Positions 1-5,421 are shown, counted from the stretch's first letter. The stretch: 5,421 nt of DNA from Marinibacterium sp039179965 (GCA_039179965.1 JBCDEC010000277.1:1-5421); one strand, 5' to 3'. The notes: generated from the sequence alone by a model not told the origin. Translations and numbers: made by a program.

Positions 1-385
1 ACTCTTCGACGTAGTACTGCTGAAGGTTGATGAAGGCGGGAAACTTGTGCCCATCTTCGGGCAGTAGATCAAAGCGAAAAACCTCCTCGGCGCCGTGAAA
101 CTGGCGGCCGACTTTCCAGGTCACGCCTTTGGCCATCATGCGTTCGGCGATACCAAGACGATTGAAAATCTCGAGGCTGCGCTTGGACCAGCAAATGGCC
201 CGAGAACCCACCGACACAACATTGTTGTCATCCAGCACAACCGATGCGACCCCGCGTTGCGCAAGGTCAATGGCCAGTGCCAGCCCAATCGGTCCGGCAC
301 CGACAATGGCAACGGCATGGCGCGGTTCAGAGCCGCTCAGCCCAGGCGGCGCAACAAAGGGATAGGGCTGGTAGTCGTAGGCCAT
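1..385 (-). CDS. FAD-dependent aromatic hydroxylase, N-terminal 128 residues (3' end outside window)
   Basis: Group A flavoprotein monooxygenases use FAD, NAD(P)H and O2 to hydroxylate phenolic substrates in the cytoplasm. The visible part shows a Rossmann FAD-binding start, VGAGPIGLALA, with GxGxxG at residues 29-34. The second strand ends in an acidic residue (VVLDD, about 49-53). A segment around 60-78 (VGSRAICWSKRSLEIF) resembles the MhpA/PheA-type hydroxylases. The ATG at 385 is chosen because GGGAGGTGA lies just upstream. The gene starts 16 nt after the DinB-like gene stops, so it is probably co-transcribed with it. Lying last in a homogentisate operon, it could supply homogentisate from 3-hydroxyphenylacetate, as proposed for MhaA of Pseudomonas putida; this is inference. 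The C-terminal substrate domain and the GD motif are not in the window, so substrate and cofactor preference cannot be judged. The family call is firm and the substrate is not. Confidence 0.85.
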   Translation of the reverse strand, partial: MAYDYQPYPFVAPPGLSGSEPRHAVAIVGAGPIGLALAIDLAQRGVASVVLDDNNVVSVGSRAICWSKRSLEIFNRLGIAERMMAKGVTWKVGRQFHGAEEVFRFDLLPEDGHKFPAFINLQQYYVEE

Positions 386-401
386 CGGTCACCTCCCGGA
401 T

Positions 402-923
402 CTAGGCGAAGTATGCTTGCGCGGACGGCACCCGGCCGTACTCAAGGTAGAAGTCATCAAGTTGGGGCGGCTCTACGCCGTGGAAATGCAACTGAACATG
501 CGCCTGGCCGCGATGATGGATGTCATGCTGCACCAGATGCAGAAGAACGGCGTCAACGCGCTCTTGAACCATCCCGTGACGCCGCTGGGTCATGCAAAGG
601 GCAGAGAGATCCCGATCTGTCAGGGTCTGGCAAAACCGGGCAAAGCGCAGGTCCGTGGCTGCCTGCGCTGCGGCGAGATCCTGGCGCAGATCCGGTACGG
701 GTCGATCAAAGACCGAGCGACCCAGACCGCCTGCGTCCAAAGCATCGAGGTAGAAAAGATCGACCTGCCAGATGTGGGTCAACGTCTCCTTCAAAGAGCC
801 AAAAAACCCTGGTGCAGGCGCGTCGAACTTCTCCTCCGGCAAACGATCCAGCGCGGCGTAAAACGTGGCATTCGCCCAGGCGTTGTTGAGCGCCATCAGA
901 TGAAACGCAGTGTCCGCCGTCAT
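402..923 (-). CDS. DinB/YfiT-like putative metal-dependent four-helix protein
   Basis: 173 residues, the usual size of DinB-superfamily proteins. These are four-helix bundles that bind a divalent metal through three histidines; some members are thiol-dependent transferases or isomerases. The likely triad is visible: H50 in ETLTHIWQVD, and H133 and H137 in LVQHDIHHRGQ (about 130-140), the family signature. The start MTADTAFHLM at 923 is preferred. An upstream in-frame ATG at 1004 would force translation of two perfect inverted repeats into an arginine-rich leader unlike the family. The chosen start has only a weak ribosome site (TTTAGGT), so it may depend on translation coupled from upstream. 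It sits between the MBL-fold gene and the flavoprotein hydroxylase, suggesting a role in aromatic catabolism. The superfamily includes mycothiol-dependent maleylpyruvate isomerase, so an isomerase role is conceivable but unproven. Specific function is unknown. Confidence 0.85.
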   Translation of the reverse strand: MTADTAFHLMALNNAWANATFYAALDRLPEEKFDAPAPGFFGSLKETLTHIWQVDLFYLDALDAGGLGRSVFDRPVPDLRQDLAAAQAATDLRFARFCQTLTDRDLSALCMTQRRHGMVQERVDAVLLHLVQHDIHHRGQAHVQLHFHGVEPPQLDDFYLEYGRVPSAQAYFA

Positions 924-1018
924 CGGCACGTACCTAAATCGACGCGCCCCAGCCCGTTTTCTTCCAAGAAAACGGTCCGGAAAATGTTCATTTTCCGGCG
1001 CCATCTGGCCTGCGTCAT
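920..1018 (-). CDS. possible 32-codon ORF linking the MBL-fold and DinB-like genes
   Basis: This small ORF starts MTQARWRRKMNIF and ends GRVDLGTCR. Its ATG overlaps the MBL-fold stop as ATGA, and its TGA overlaps the DinB-like ATG as a second ATGA. GGGAGGAG lies 8 nt before its ATG, a better ribosome site than that of the DinB-like gene. It runs straight through both perfect inverted repeats, so its peptide is basic and looks unconstrained. It may be a translated coupling leader, the remnant of an older DinB start disrupted by the repeats, or chance. I recognise no family, and the evidence for a functional peptide is weak. Confidence 0.25.
   Translation of the reverse strand: MTQARWRRKMNIFRTVFLEENGLGRVDLGTCR
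954..975. repeat. perfect inverted repeat 1 (10-bp arms, 2-nt loop)
   Basis: The arms CCGTTTTCTT and AAGAAAACGG are exact reverse complements separated by CC. The repeat lies in the gap between the MBL-fold and DinB-like genes and is followed after one base by a second repeat of the same size. It has no trailing U-tract, so it is not an ordinary intrinsic terminator. As RNA it would form a hairpin on either strand. It could be a REP-like element, an mRNA-stabilising or processing hairpin, or a dimeric protein site. Confidence 0.85.
977..998. repeat. perfect inverted repeat 2 (10-bp arms, 2-nt loop)
   Basis: The arms CCGGAAAATG and CATTTTCCGG are exact reverse complements separated by TT. One base (T976) separates it from repeat 1. 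The two repeats have the same arm and loop lengths and both carry an outer CCG and an A4/T4 run, but they are not copies of each other. Their arms can cross-pair only weakly (TTTTC with GAAAA), so two independent hairpins are favoured. Confidence 0.85.
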
Positions 1019-1965
1019 TGCTGCAGCTCCTCCCACATTTTCAGGTCCCGCTCGGCCGTCCAGATCCTTGGCGTATCGATGTCCTGAGCTTCGTCGTAGG
1101 CCCGGGCCACGTTGAACGGCAAGCAATGCTCGTAAATCGCGTAGTCCTTGAATTTGGGATCACATTCTGCACGAACGGCCTCCCAGGCGTCTTTCAGCGA
1201 TCCGCCCCTCAGCGCCACCTTGGCCGCAGGCGCATAGGTCGATCGCACAAAATCAGCCGTTGAGTCCAAGGCCGCATTCACCATGTCCCGCCCCAGAAGC
1301 GCATCACCGCGACCCGGCGCGATCGCATCCAGATCCCACCGCCGGATCGCGTCCAACGTGCCGGGCCAGTCGTGGAAATGACCGTCTCCACAATAGCAGG
1401 CGGACTTGTATTCGACGATATCACCGGTGAACATGACGTTCTGGTCCGGGACATAGACCACGCAATCTCCGGCTGTATGAGCCCGGCCCAATTGCATGAT
1501 ATCCACCCGGCGCTTGCCCAGGTAAACCGACATGCGTCCGTGAAACGTTGTCGTGGGCCAGGTCAGGCCGGGAATGCTCGCATGTCCTTCAAACAGCCGG
1601 GGGAAGCGTTGGAACTCGCTGTCCCAGTCCTCTTGCCCGCGCTCTGCCACCATGGCGCGTGCCTTTTCGGACATGATGATCTGGGGCGCCCCGTAGGCCG
1701 AGGCGCCCAGCACCCGCACCGCATGATAATGGGTCAGCACCAGATGCGTGATCGGTTTGTCCGTGACCTCGCGCACCTTGTCGATCACCTTTTGCGCCAA
1801 ACGCGGAGTCGCCTGGGCTTCAATGATCATCACGCTGTCATCGCCGATGATCACCCCGGAATTCGGATCTCCCTCTGCGGTAAACGCCCAAAGACCCGCC
1901 CCAACCTCCGTGAAGCTGATCTTTTTCTCGCTCATGTCGCCCTGTGAGGCAAAAGCCTTTGCCAT
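1015..1965 (-). CDS. MBL-fold metallo-hydrolase-like protein with altered metal motif
   Basis: 316 residues with a recognisable metallo-beta-lactamase fold: N-terminal strands (SGVIIGDDSVMIIEAQ, about 36-51), the metal-motif position LTHYHAVRVLG (77-87), GRAHTAGD (160-167) and FTGDIVEY (179-186). The classical HxHxDH motif reads H79-Y-H81-A-V83-R84, so the Asp and final His are replaced. The usual late PGHG reads PGRG (218-220). H163 and D182 remain. The start at 1965 is chosen because AAGGAC lies 7 nt upstream; an earlier in-frame ATG at 2004 lacks such support. It lies between fumarylacetoacetase and the DinB-like gene, so an accessory hydrolase or thioesterase role in aromatic catabolism is possible, but no reaction can be assigned. 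Either one metal or an unusual site is used, or the protein is not a standard dinuclear hydrolase. Confidence 0.85.
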   Translation of the reverse strand: MAKAFASQGDMSEKKISFTEVGAGLWAFTAEGDPNSGVIIGDDSVMIIEAQATPRLAQKVIDKVREVTDKPITHLVLTHYHAVRVLGASAYGAPQIIMSEKARAMVAERGQEDWDSEFQRFPRLFEGHASIPGLTWPTTTFHGRMSVYLGKRRVDIMQLGRAHTAGDCVVYVPDQNVMFTGDIVEYKSACYCGDGHFHDWPGTLDAIRRWDLDAIAPGRGDALLGRDMVNAALDSTADFVRSTYAPAAKVALRGGSLKDAWEAVRAECDPKFKDYAIYEHCLPFNVARAYDEAQDIDTPRIWTAERDLKMWEELQQ

Positions 1966-2100
1966 TCTAATGTCCTTTGCAGTCTGCGCCCGTGACCCAG
2001 ACACTGGGCCGCCAGCAGTCGGAACGTGCCAAATTGTGGGGCCAAACGCGAGTGGCCCTGCGGCGGAACCATCGTCTCCCCGCGATTTTCCCTCTCATCA
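1966..2100. other. 135-nt gap between the fumarylacetoacetase and MBL-fold genes
   Basis: No convincing gene is seen. On the minus strand a 44-residue ORF begins with an ATG overlapping the fumarylacetoacetase stop and ends at 1967, and another ORF overlaps the MBL-fold start. Both are Arg/Trp- or Leu-rich and lack a well-placed ribosome site or family resemblance. A short stem, CCCAG-ACA-CTGGG near 1996-2008, could form a small hairpin but has no U-tract. The ribosome site of the MBL-fold gene, AAGGAC, lies at the left end of the gap. Confidence 0.5.
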
Positions 2101-3357
2101 TCACGGCGCAAAAGGATCCTCGAGGGCCGGCAGGATCGTGCCCTCGCAGCTCCCGAAGCCCACAACATAGCCATCTCCCTTGGCCGATCCCGACAAGCAT
2201 ACCATGTCGCCGTCTTCCAAAAACCGGCGCACCTCTCCGGTATCCAGCTCCAGCGGATCCTCCCCGCCCCAGGACAATTCCAGCATCGAGCCCCGCTCGT
2301 GCCGGGTCGCCCCGGAAATGGTGCCTGATCCAAGCAGATCTCCCGCATGCATCGGGCTGCCCGCCGTGGTGTGATGCGCCAGTTGCTGGGCGGCGGAATA
2401 ATACATCTCCCGGTAATTGGTGCGTGACAGGATCGTGGCCGCTTTGCCCGCCGGGGCCAGCGCGACCGACAGATCGATGTCATACAGCATCGGCCCGACA
2501 TCCTGCAGATGGGGCAGCAACGGCACTTCGCGCGGAGGCGTATCGGCGCGAAACGGGTCCAACGCGGCTTTGGTCACGATCCACGGGCTGATCGAGGTGG
2601 CCGTGGCCTTGCCCTGAAACGGTCCGAGAGGCTGATACTCCCAGGCCTGAACATCGCGCGCCGACCAGTCGTTCAATAGCACATAGCCGAAGATATGCGC
2701 ATCCGCCTGCCGCACCCCGATGGGCCCCTCCGATGGCGTTCCAACGACCGCTCCGAGCTCCAGCTCAAAATCGAACCGTCGACTGGGCAAGAACGCGGGC
2801 GTATCGTGGTCCTTGGACTTGAGCTGCCCCCAGGGGCGGCGGACCGGCGTACCCGAGACATAGACCGACGAGGCCCGCCCATTGTACCCGATTGGCATGT
2901 GCAGCCAGTTCGGCGGCAGGGCGTTCTCCGGTCCACGAAACATACACCCGACATTGAACGCGTGATGCTGCCCGGCATAAAAATCCGTGTACTCACTGAC
3001 CACAAACGGCAGATGCAACTGCGCCTCTTCCATCGGCACAAGCAATGGCTCGACGTCAGCTCGCGCCGGCGAGCCGTCCTCAAGCAAACTGATCAGGCGC
3101 GCTCGCAACGCGGCCCAGACAGCCGGTCCCTGCTCCATCAGATCGTTCCAGAACGGCACCGCAAACAGCGGCGTGTCACACAGCGCGACCAGACCCGCCG
3201 CTTCGGCGCGGCACACATCAAAGATCTGATCGCCAATGGCCACCCCGCAGCGCGGCTCTTCAGCGCCCGGGGAAAACACGCCGCACGGAAGATTGTTCAA
3301 CGGAAAATCAGTGCCCGGTCGATTGGCACTCTCCACCCAGCTCTTGATCAGCGGCAT
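2101..3357 (-). CDS. fahA: fumarylacetoacetase
   Basis: Hydrolyses 4-fumarylacetoacetate to fumarate and acetoacetate, the last step of homogentisate degradation, in the cytoplasm. At 418 residues it matches full-length FAH, with an SH3-like N-terminal domain (about 15-115) and the FAH catalytic domain after it. Residues align with mouse FAH: metal ligands D125, E198, E200 (FDFELELG) and D230 (LNDWSARD); catalytic H132 in the SEYTDFYAGQHHAFNVG segment; R141; K250 in LGPFQGK; and E360 in SMLELSWGG. All are intact, so it should be active. The start MPLIKSWVES is chosen for its GGGAGGG ribosome site; an in-frame extension to 3462 reads through a repeat-like AT-rich stretch and is not FAH-like. 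It follows hmgA by 123 nt in the same direction and shares its substrate chain. Confidence 0.97.
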   Translation of the reverse strand: MPLIKSWVESANRPGTDFPLNNLPCGVFSPGAEEPRCGVAIGDQIFDVCRAEAAGLVALCDTPLFAVPFWNDLMEQGPAVWAALRARLISLLEDGSPARADVEPLLVPMEEAQLHLPFVVSEYTDFYAGQHHAFNVGCMFRGPENALPPNWLHMPIGYNGRASSVYVSGTPVRRPWGQLKSKDHDTPAFLPSRRFDFELELGAVVGTPSEGPIGVRQADAHIFGYVLLNDWSARDVQAWEYQPLGPFQGKATATSISPWIVTKAALDPFRADTPPREVPLLPHLQDVGPMLYDIDLSVALAPAGKAATILSRTNYREMYYSAAQQLAHHTTAGSPMHAGDLLGSGTISGATRHERGSMLELSWGGEDPLELDTGEVRRFLEDGDMVCLSGSAKGDGYVVGFGSCEGTILPALEDPFAP

Positions 3358-3480
3358 CAAAGAGACCCTCCCGGATCCCCAAAGGGACGCTTTTTGCTTT
3401 TGCCCAACTGCTGCTTCTTTCTTTTTACAAATACCCCGGCCCAACGCCGGCCAATGCGACACACCCCAGGCTCAAAAGCG
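3358..3480 (-). other. hmgA-fumarylacetoacetase intergenic region with a GC hairpin and A-rich motif
   Basis: No gene is seen in these 123 nt. Read on the minus strand, after the hmgA stop there is a short stem (CCGGC, loop of 5, GCCGG at 3436-3450). It is followed by GGGGTATTTGTAAAAAG and a further purine-rich run to about 3413. I associate a similar GTATTT-then-AAAGA pattern with intergenic regions of Rhodobacterales, but this is recollection. It could partly attenuate transcription or stabilise the hmgA message; the stem is short and the U content modest, so a strong terminator is unlikely. The ribosome site of the fumarylacetoacetase gene lies at the left end. Confidence 0.5.
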
Positions 3481-4836
3481 CTACTTGCGTCCCGGTGTCC
3501 CATCAAACTTCTTCTCCAGGCTATCCCAGCAGGAGATATAGTCATCCTGCAACGGTGCCTCCTGCGCCGCAAACTGGGTCAGGTGCTGCGGAAAGCGGGT
3601 CTCGAACATGAAGGACATGGTGTTGTCCAGCTTGTCAGGTCCGAGATTGGCAGTGGAGGCTGTCTCAAACGCAGTCCGATCCGGCCCATGCGGCAGCATC
3701 ATGTTGTGAAGGCTCATGCCGCCGGGCACAAAGCCATTGGGCTTTGCGTCATACTGGCCGTAAATGTTCCCCATCAGCTCGGACATGATGTTCTTGTGAT
3801 ACCAGGGCGGACGGAATGTGTCTTCGGCGACCAGCCAGCGTTCGCGAAACAGCACGAAATCGATATTGGCCGTGCCGGGGGCGCCGGAGGGCGCGGTCAG
3901 GACGGTGAAAATCGATGGGTCCGGGTGATCGAACAAGACGGCCCCCACGGGGCAGTAGGCGCGCAGATCGTATTTGTATGGCGCGTAGTTGCCATGCCAG
4001 GCCACCACATCCAGCGGCGATTGCGGGATCTCTGTTTCGTGGAACTGGCCGCCCCATTTGATGGTCAGGGTCGAGGCGACCTCGCGGTCTTCGAATGCGG
4101 CCACGGGTGCCTTGAAGTCCCGCGGATTGGCCAGGCAATTCGCGCCAATCGGCCCGCGCGCGGGCAGATCGAATTTTTGCCCGTAGTTTTCGCAGACAAA
4201 CCCGCGACACGGGCCGTCAAGCACCTCCACGCGGTACACCAGACCGCGCGGCAGGACCGCGATCTCCTTTGGTTCCAGATCGATGATCCCAAGCTCGGTG
4301 GCAAAGCGCAGGCGGCCCTCCTGCGGCACCACCAGCAACTCGCTGTCGGCGGAATAGAAATATGCATCCTCCATCGAAGCGGTCACCAGATAGATATGTG
4401 CCGCCATGCCCGCCTGGGTCTGCACGTCACCGGCGGTGGTCATGGTGCGCATGCCGGTCAGCCAGGTCAGCGCCTCGCCCCCGTGCGGCACGGGATCCCA
4501 GCGGTACTGGCCAAGGCTCACCACCTCCGGGAGGATATGCGGGGCCGACACCCAGTAAGGCAGATTGATCTTGCGGTAGCGCGCCGAATGCTTGACAGAG
4601 GGGCGAATGCGATACGTCCAGGTCCGCTCGGGCGGGTGCGCGGTGAAGGCCGTCCCCGAGAGTTGTTCGCCATAAAGACCGTAGTTGCACCGCTGCGGTG
4701 AATTCATTCCCTGGGGCAACGCTCCGGGCAGCGCTTCGGTTTCGAAATCATTGGCCCAGCCGGGCATGTAGCCTTCTGTCGTGCCCACCGGCGTGACGGC
4801 TTGGATCATCTGATGCGGATCGGGATGTCTGTTCAT
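3481..4836 (-). CDS. hmgA: homogentisate 1,2-dioxygenase
   Basis: Non-haem Fe(II) dioxygenase that opens homogentisate to 4-maleylacetoacetate with O2. The 451-residue length fits the family. The iron ligands H347 and E353 lie in FRPPWYHKNIMSELMGN, and H383 in MLPHGPDR. The proposed catalytic base H304 lies in FDHPDPSIF. All four keep a constant offset of 12 from human HGD (H335, E341, H371, H292). The N-terminal half has the typical GYMPGWANDFETEALPGALP and RTWTYRIRPS segments. The start at 4836 (MNRHPDPHQM) is chosen for GGAGG 7 nt upstream; an in-frame ATG at 4893 would overlap the putative operator, and MIQAVTPVG ten residues in is a less likely alternative. It is the first gene of the presumed minus-strand operon and lies divergent from a MarR-family gene that probably controls it. 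Confidence 0.98.
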   Translation of the reverse strand: MNRHPDPHQMIQAVTPVGTTEGYMPGWANDFETEALPGALPQGMNSPQRCNYGLYGEQLSGTAFTAHPPERTWTYRIRPSVKHSARYRKINLPYWVSAPHILPEVVSLGQYRWDPVPHGGEALTWLTGMRTMTTAGDVQTQAGMAAHIYLVTASMEDAYFYSADSELLVVPQEGRLRFATELGIIDLEPKEIAVLPRGLVYRVEVLDGPCRGFVCENYGQKFDLPARGPIGANCLANPRDFKAPVAAFEDREVASTLTIKWGGQFHETEIPQSPLDVVAWHGNYAPYKYDLRAYCPVGAVLFDHPDPSIFTVLTAPSGAPGTANIDFVLFRERWLVAEDTFRPPWYHKNIMSELMGNIYGQYDAKPNGFVPGGMSLHNMMLPHGPDRTAFETASTANLGPDKLDNTMSFMFETRFPQHLTQFAAQEAPLQDDYISCWDSLEKKFDGTPGRK

Positions 4837-4908
4837 GCGGTGCCTCCAGACCAGGTTTGCAAAAGACGTATTAGTTGATTTTGTAACTAACAAGGGCTAG
4901 GCCGAGAC
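4837..4908. promoter_or_regulatory. divergent hmgA / marR-type promoter region
   Basis: These 72 nt separate the two divergent genes and are AT-richer than their surroundings. On the minus strand a TAATAC -10-like hexamer (plus-strand 4868-4873) lies about 30 nt before the hmgA start, with GGAGG at 4844-4848 for translation. No well-spaced -35 box matches: TTGTTA is present but only 14 nt away. For the plus-strand gene the promoter elements are unclear and the ribosome site (around AGGCCGAG) is weak. The core is occupied by an inverted repeat listed separately. Confidence 0.55.
4871..4890. promoter_or_regulatory. putative MarR-family operator (TTAGTT-N8-AACTAA)
   Basis: A 20-bp inverted repeat with perfect 6-bp arms, TTAGTT and AACTAA, separated by 8 nt. 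Its size and symmetry suit a MarR dimer. It overlaps the possible hmgA -10 box and lies 18 nt before the regulator's ATG, so binding could repress both promoters. Release by homogentisate or an upstream aromatic acid is the expected mode and is inferred, not seen. Confidence 0.6.
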
Positions 4909-5346
4909 ATGCACGAAAACCCGGAATTCGATCTCCACGATTTCCTACCCTATCTGCTCAACCAGGCGTCCGAGGCCTCTTCGCTGCAATTTCAGCGCCT
5001 CTATCGGGACCGCTATGGCATGCTGCGCAGCGAGTGGCGCGTGCTGTTTCACCTGGGCATCTACGGACCCATGACCGCGCGCGAGATTTGCGACCAGGCG
5101 CGGATGCACAAGACCAAGATCAGCCGCGCCGTCCAGAAACTTGGCGAGCGCCGGTTCTTGAACCGGACGCGCAGCTTTACCGACAAGCGTGTGGAACATC
5201 TCAACCTCACAACGGCGGGCCGCGCCGCGTATCGGGATCTGTTGGCGGTGGCCGCAGACTATGACCGGCAACTGACGGCGGGGCTTTCCGACCAGGAAGC
5301 GCTCCTTCTTCGCCGGATGCTGCGCCGGCTTGCAGGTTTGCCATGA
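4909..5346 (+). CDS. MarR-family transcriptional regulator, probable regulator of the hmg operon
   Basis: 145 residues, the usual MarR length. An N-terminal dimerisation helix (about 8-35) precedes a winged helix-turn-helix: LRSEWRVLFHLG (39-50), MTAREICDQARMHKTKISRAVQKL (55-78, with the recognition helix about 66-78), and a wing with the conserved D92/R94 pair in TDKRVEHLNLT (91-101). A C-terminal dimerisation helix follows (about 103-144). MarR proteins bind palindromes as dimers and usually release DNA on binding phenolic ligands. Divergent placement 72 nt from hmgA, with a palindrome between them, argues for control of the homogentisate genes and of itself. The Pseudomonas putida hmg regulator is an IclR-type protein, so this would be a different solution. 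The stop overlaps the next gene by 4 nt (ATGA), suggesting coupled translation. The ligand is unknown. Confidence 0.93.
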   Translation: MHENPEFDLHDFLPYLLNQASEASSLQFQRLYRDRYGMLRSEWRVLFHLGIYGPMTAREICDQARMHKTKISRAVQKLGERRFLNRTRSFTDKRVEHLNLTTAGRAAYRDLLAVAADYDRQLTAGLSDQEALLLRRMLRRLAGLP

Positions 5347-5421
5347 ACCAAGCGGATGTTCGGCTCAAAGCCGCGCCGCTGATGGACTGGCTGGTCCAGC
5401 AAGGGCTCGACGGCGCCTCAC
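5343..5421 (+). CDS. N-terminal fragment of a gene coupled to the MarR-family regulator (3' end outside window)
   Basis: The ATG overlaps the regulator's TGA as ATGA and an open frame runs to the window edge, giving 26 codons that begin MNQADVRLKAAPLMDWLVQQ. The segment LMDWLVQQGLDGAS resembles the start of alphaproteobacterial adenylate/guanylate cyclase-domain proteins that carry a conserved N-terminal sensor-like region. This is a weak impression from few residues. It does not look like a maleylacetoacetate isomerase (GST fold) start. The gene is probably real because of the overlap and frame; its product is not established. Confidence 0.6.
   Translation, partial: MNQADVRLKAAPLMDWLVQQGLDGAS

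Noticed and set aside
95..889. 264-codon plus-strand open frame over the left-hand genes
   Set aside because: It lies antisense to the hydroxylase and DinB-like genes, whose motifs are clear, and its product is low-complexity Arg/Pro/Gly-rich with no ribosome site.
924..1004. N-terminal extension of the DinB-like protein from an ATG at 1004
   Set aside because: It would translate both perfect inverted repeats into a basic leader not seen in the DinB family; the start at 923 gives a normal length.
1720..1740. Possible frameshift explaining the odd HYHAVR motif in the MBL-fold protein
   Set aside because: The reading frame is continuous and family-like on both sides (PITHLVLTHYHAVRVLGASA), so the substitutions appear genuine.
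1967..2101. 44-residue minus-strand ORF whose ATG overlaps the fumarylacetoacetase stop and which ends just before the MBL-fold start
   Set aside because: The geometry is suggestive, but it lacks a well-placed ribosome site and its Arg/Trp-rich composition looks like non-coding GC-rich sequence.
3436..3450. Strong intrinsic terminator after hmgA
   Set aside because: The stem is only 5 bp and is followed by GGTATTTGT rather than a U-run; at most it is a weak attenuator.
2695..4701. 668-codon open frame on the plus strand, antisense to both the fumarylacetoacetase gene and hmgA
   Set aside because: Both sense genes are in the same frame (starts differ by 1479 nt) and this frame aligns codon-for-codon with them. 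Antisense stops would need sense codons TTA, CTA or TCA, which are rare at this GC. The product is Arg/His-rich with no family features.

Overview
The window looks like a chromosomal segment of an alphaproteobacterium, most likely a Rhodobacterales (roseobacter-type) organism. This rests on the high GC with strong third-position GC bias, the style of the protein sequences, and a gene order I associate with that group. It was not confirmed by any search. It carries most of the homogentisate (central aromatic / tyrosine-phenylacetate) degradation pathway and a divergently transcribed regulator.

Minus strand, in transcription order from right to left: hmgA (homogentisate 1,2-dioxygenase, 3481-4836); a 123-nt gap; a fumarylacetoacetase gene (2101-3357); a 135-nt gap; a metallo-beta-lactamase-fold protein with an atypical metal site (1015-1965); a 91-nt gap holding two abutting perfect hairpins and a possible 32-codon ORF; a DinB/YfiT-like four-helix protein (402-923); a 16-nt gap; and an FAD-dependent aromatic hydroxylase (1-385, running off the left edge). 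Every minus-strand gene except the DinB-like one has a clear Shine-Dalgarno sequence, and all point the same way, so they probably form one operon.

Plus strand: a MarR-family regulator (4909-5346) is divergent from hmgA. Its last four bases overlap the start of another gene (5343 onward, cut by the right edge). The 72-nt region between hmgA and the regulator holds a TTAGTT-N8-AACTAA inverted repeat, a plausible MarR-type operator over both promoters.

Working model: the flavoprotein hydroxylates a monohydroxylated aromatic acid, possibly 3-hydroxyphenylacetate, to homogentisate. HmgA opens the ring to maleylacetoacetate. An isomerase step follows, for which no classical glutathione-S-transferase-type gene is visible here. 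Fumarylacetoacetase then yields fumarate and acetoacetate. The MBL-fold and DinB-like proteins are unassigned members of the cluster. I see no RNA genes, insertion sequences or CRISPR arrays.
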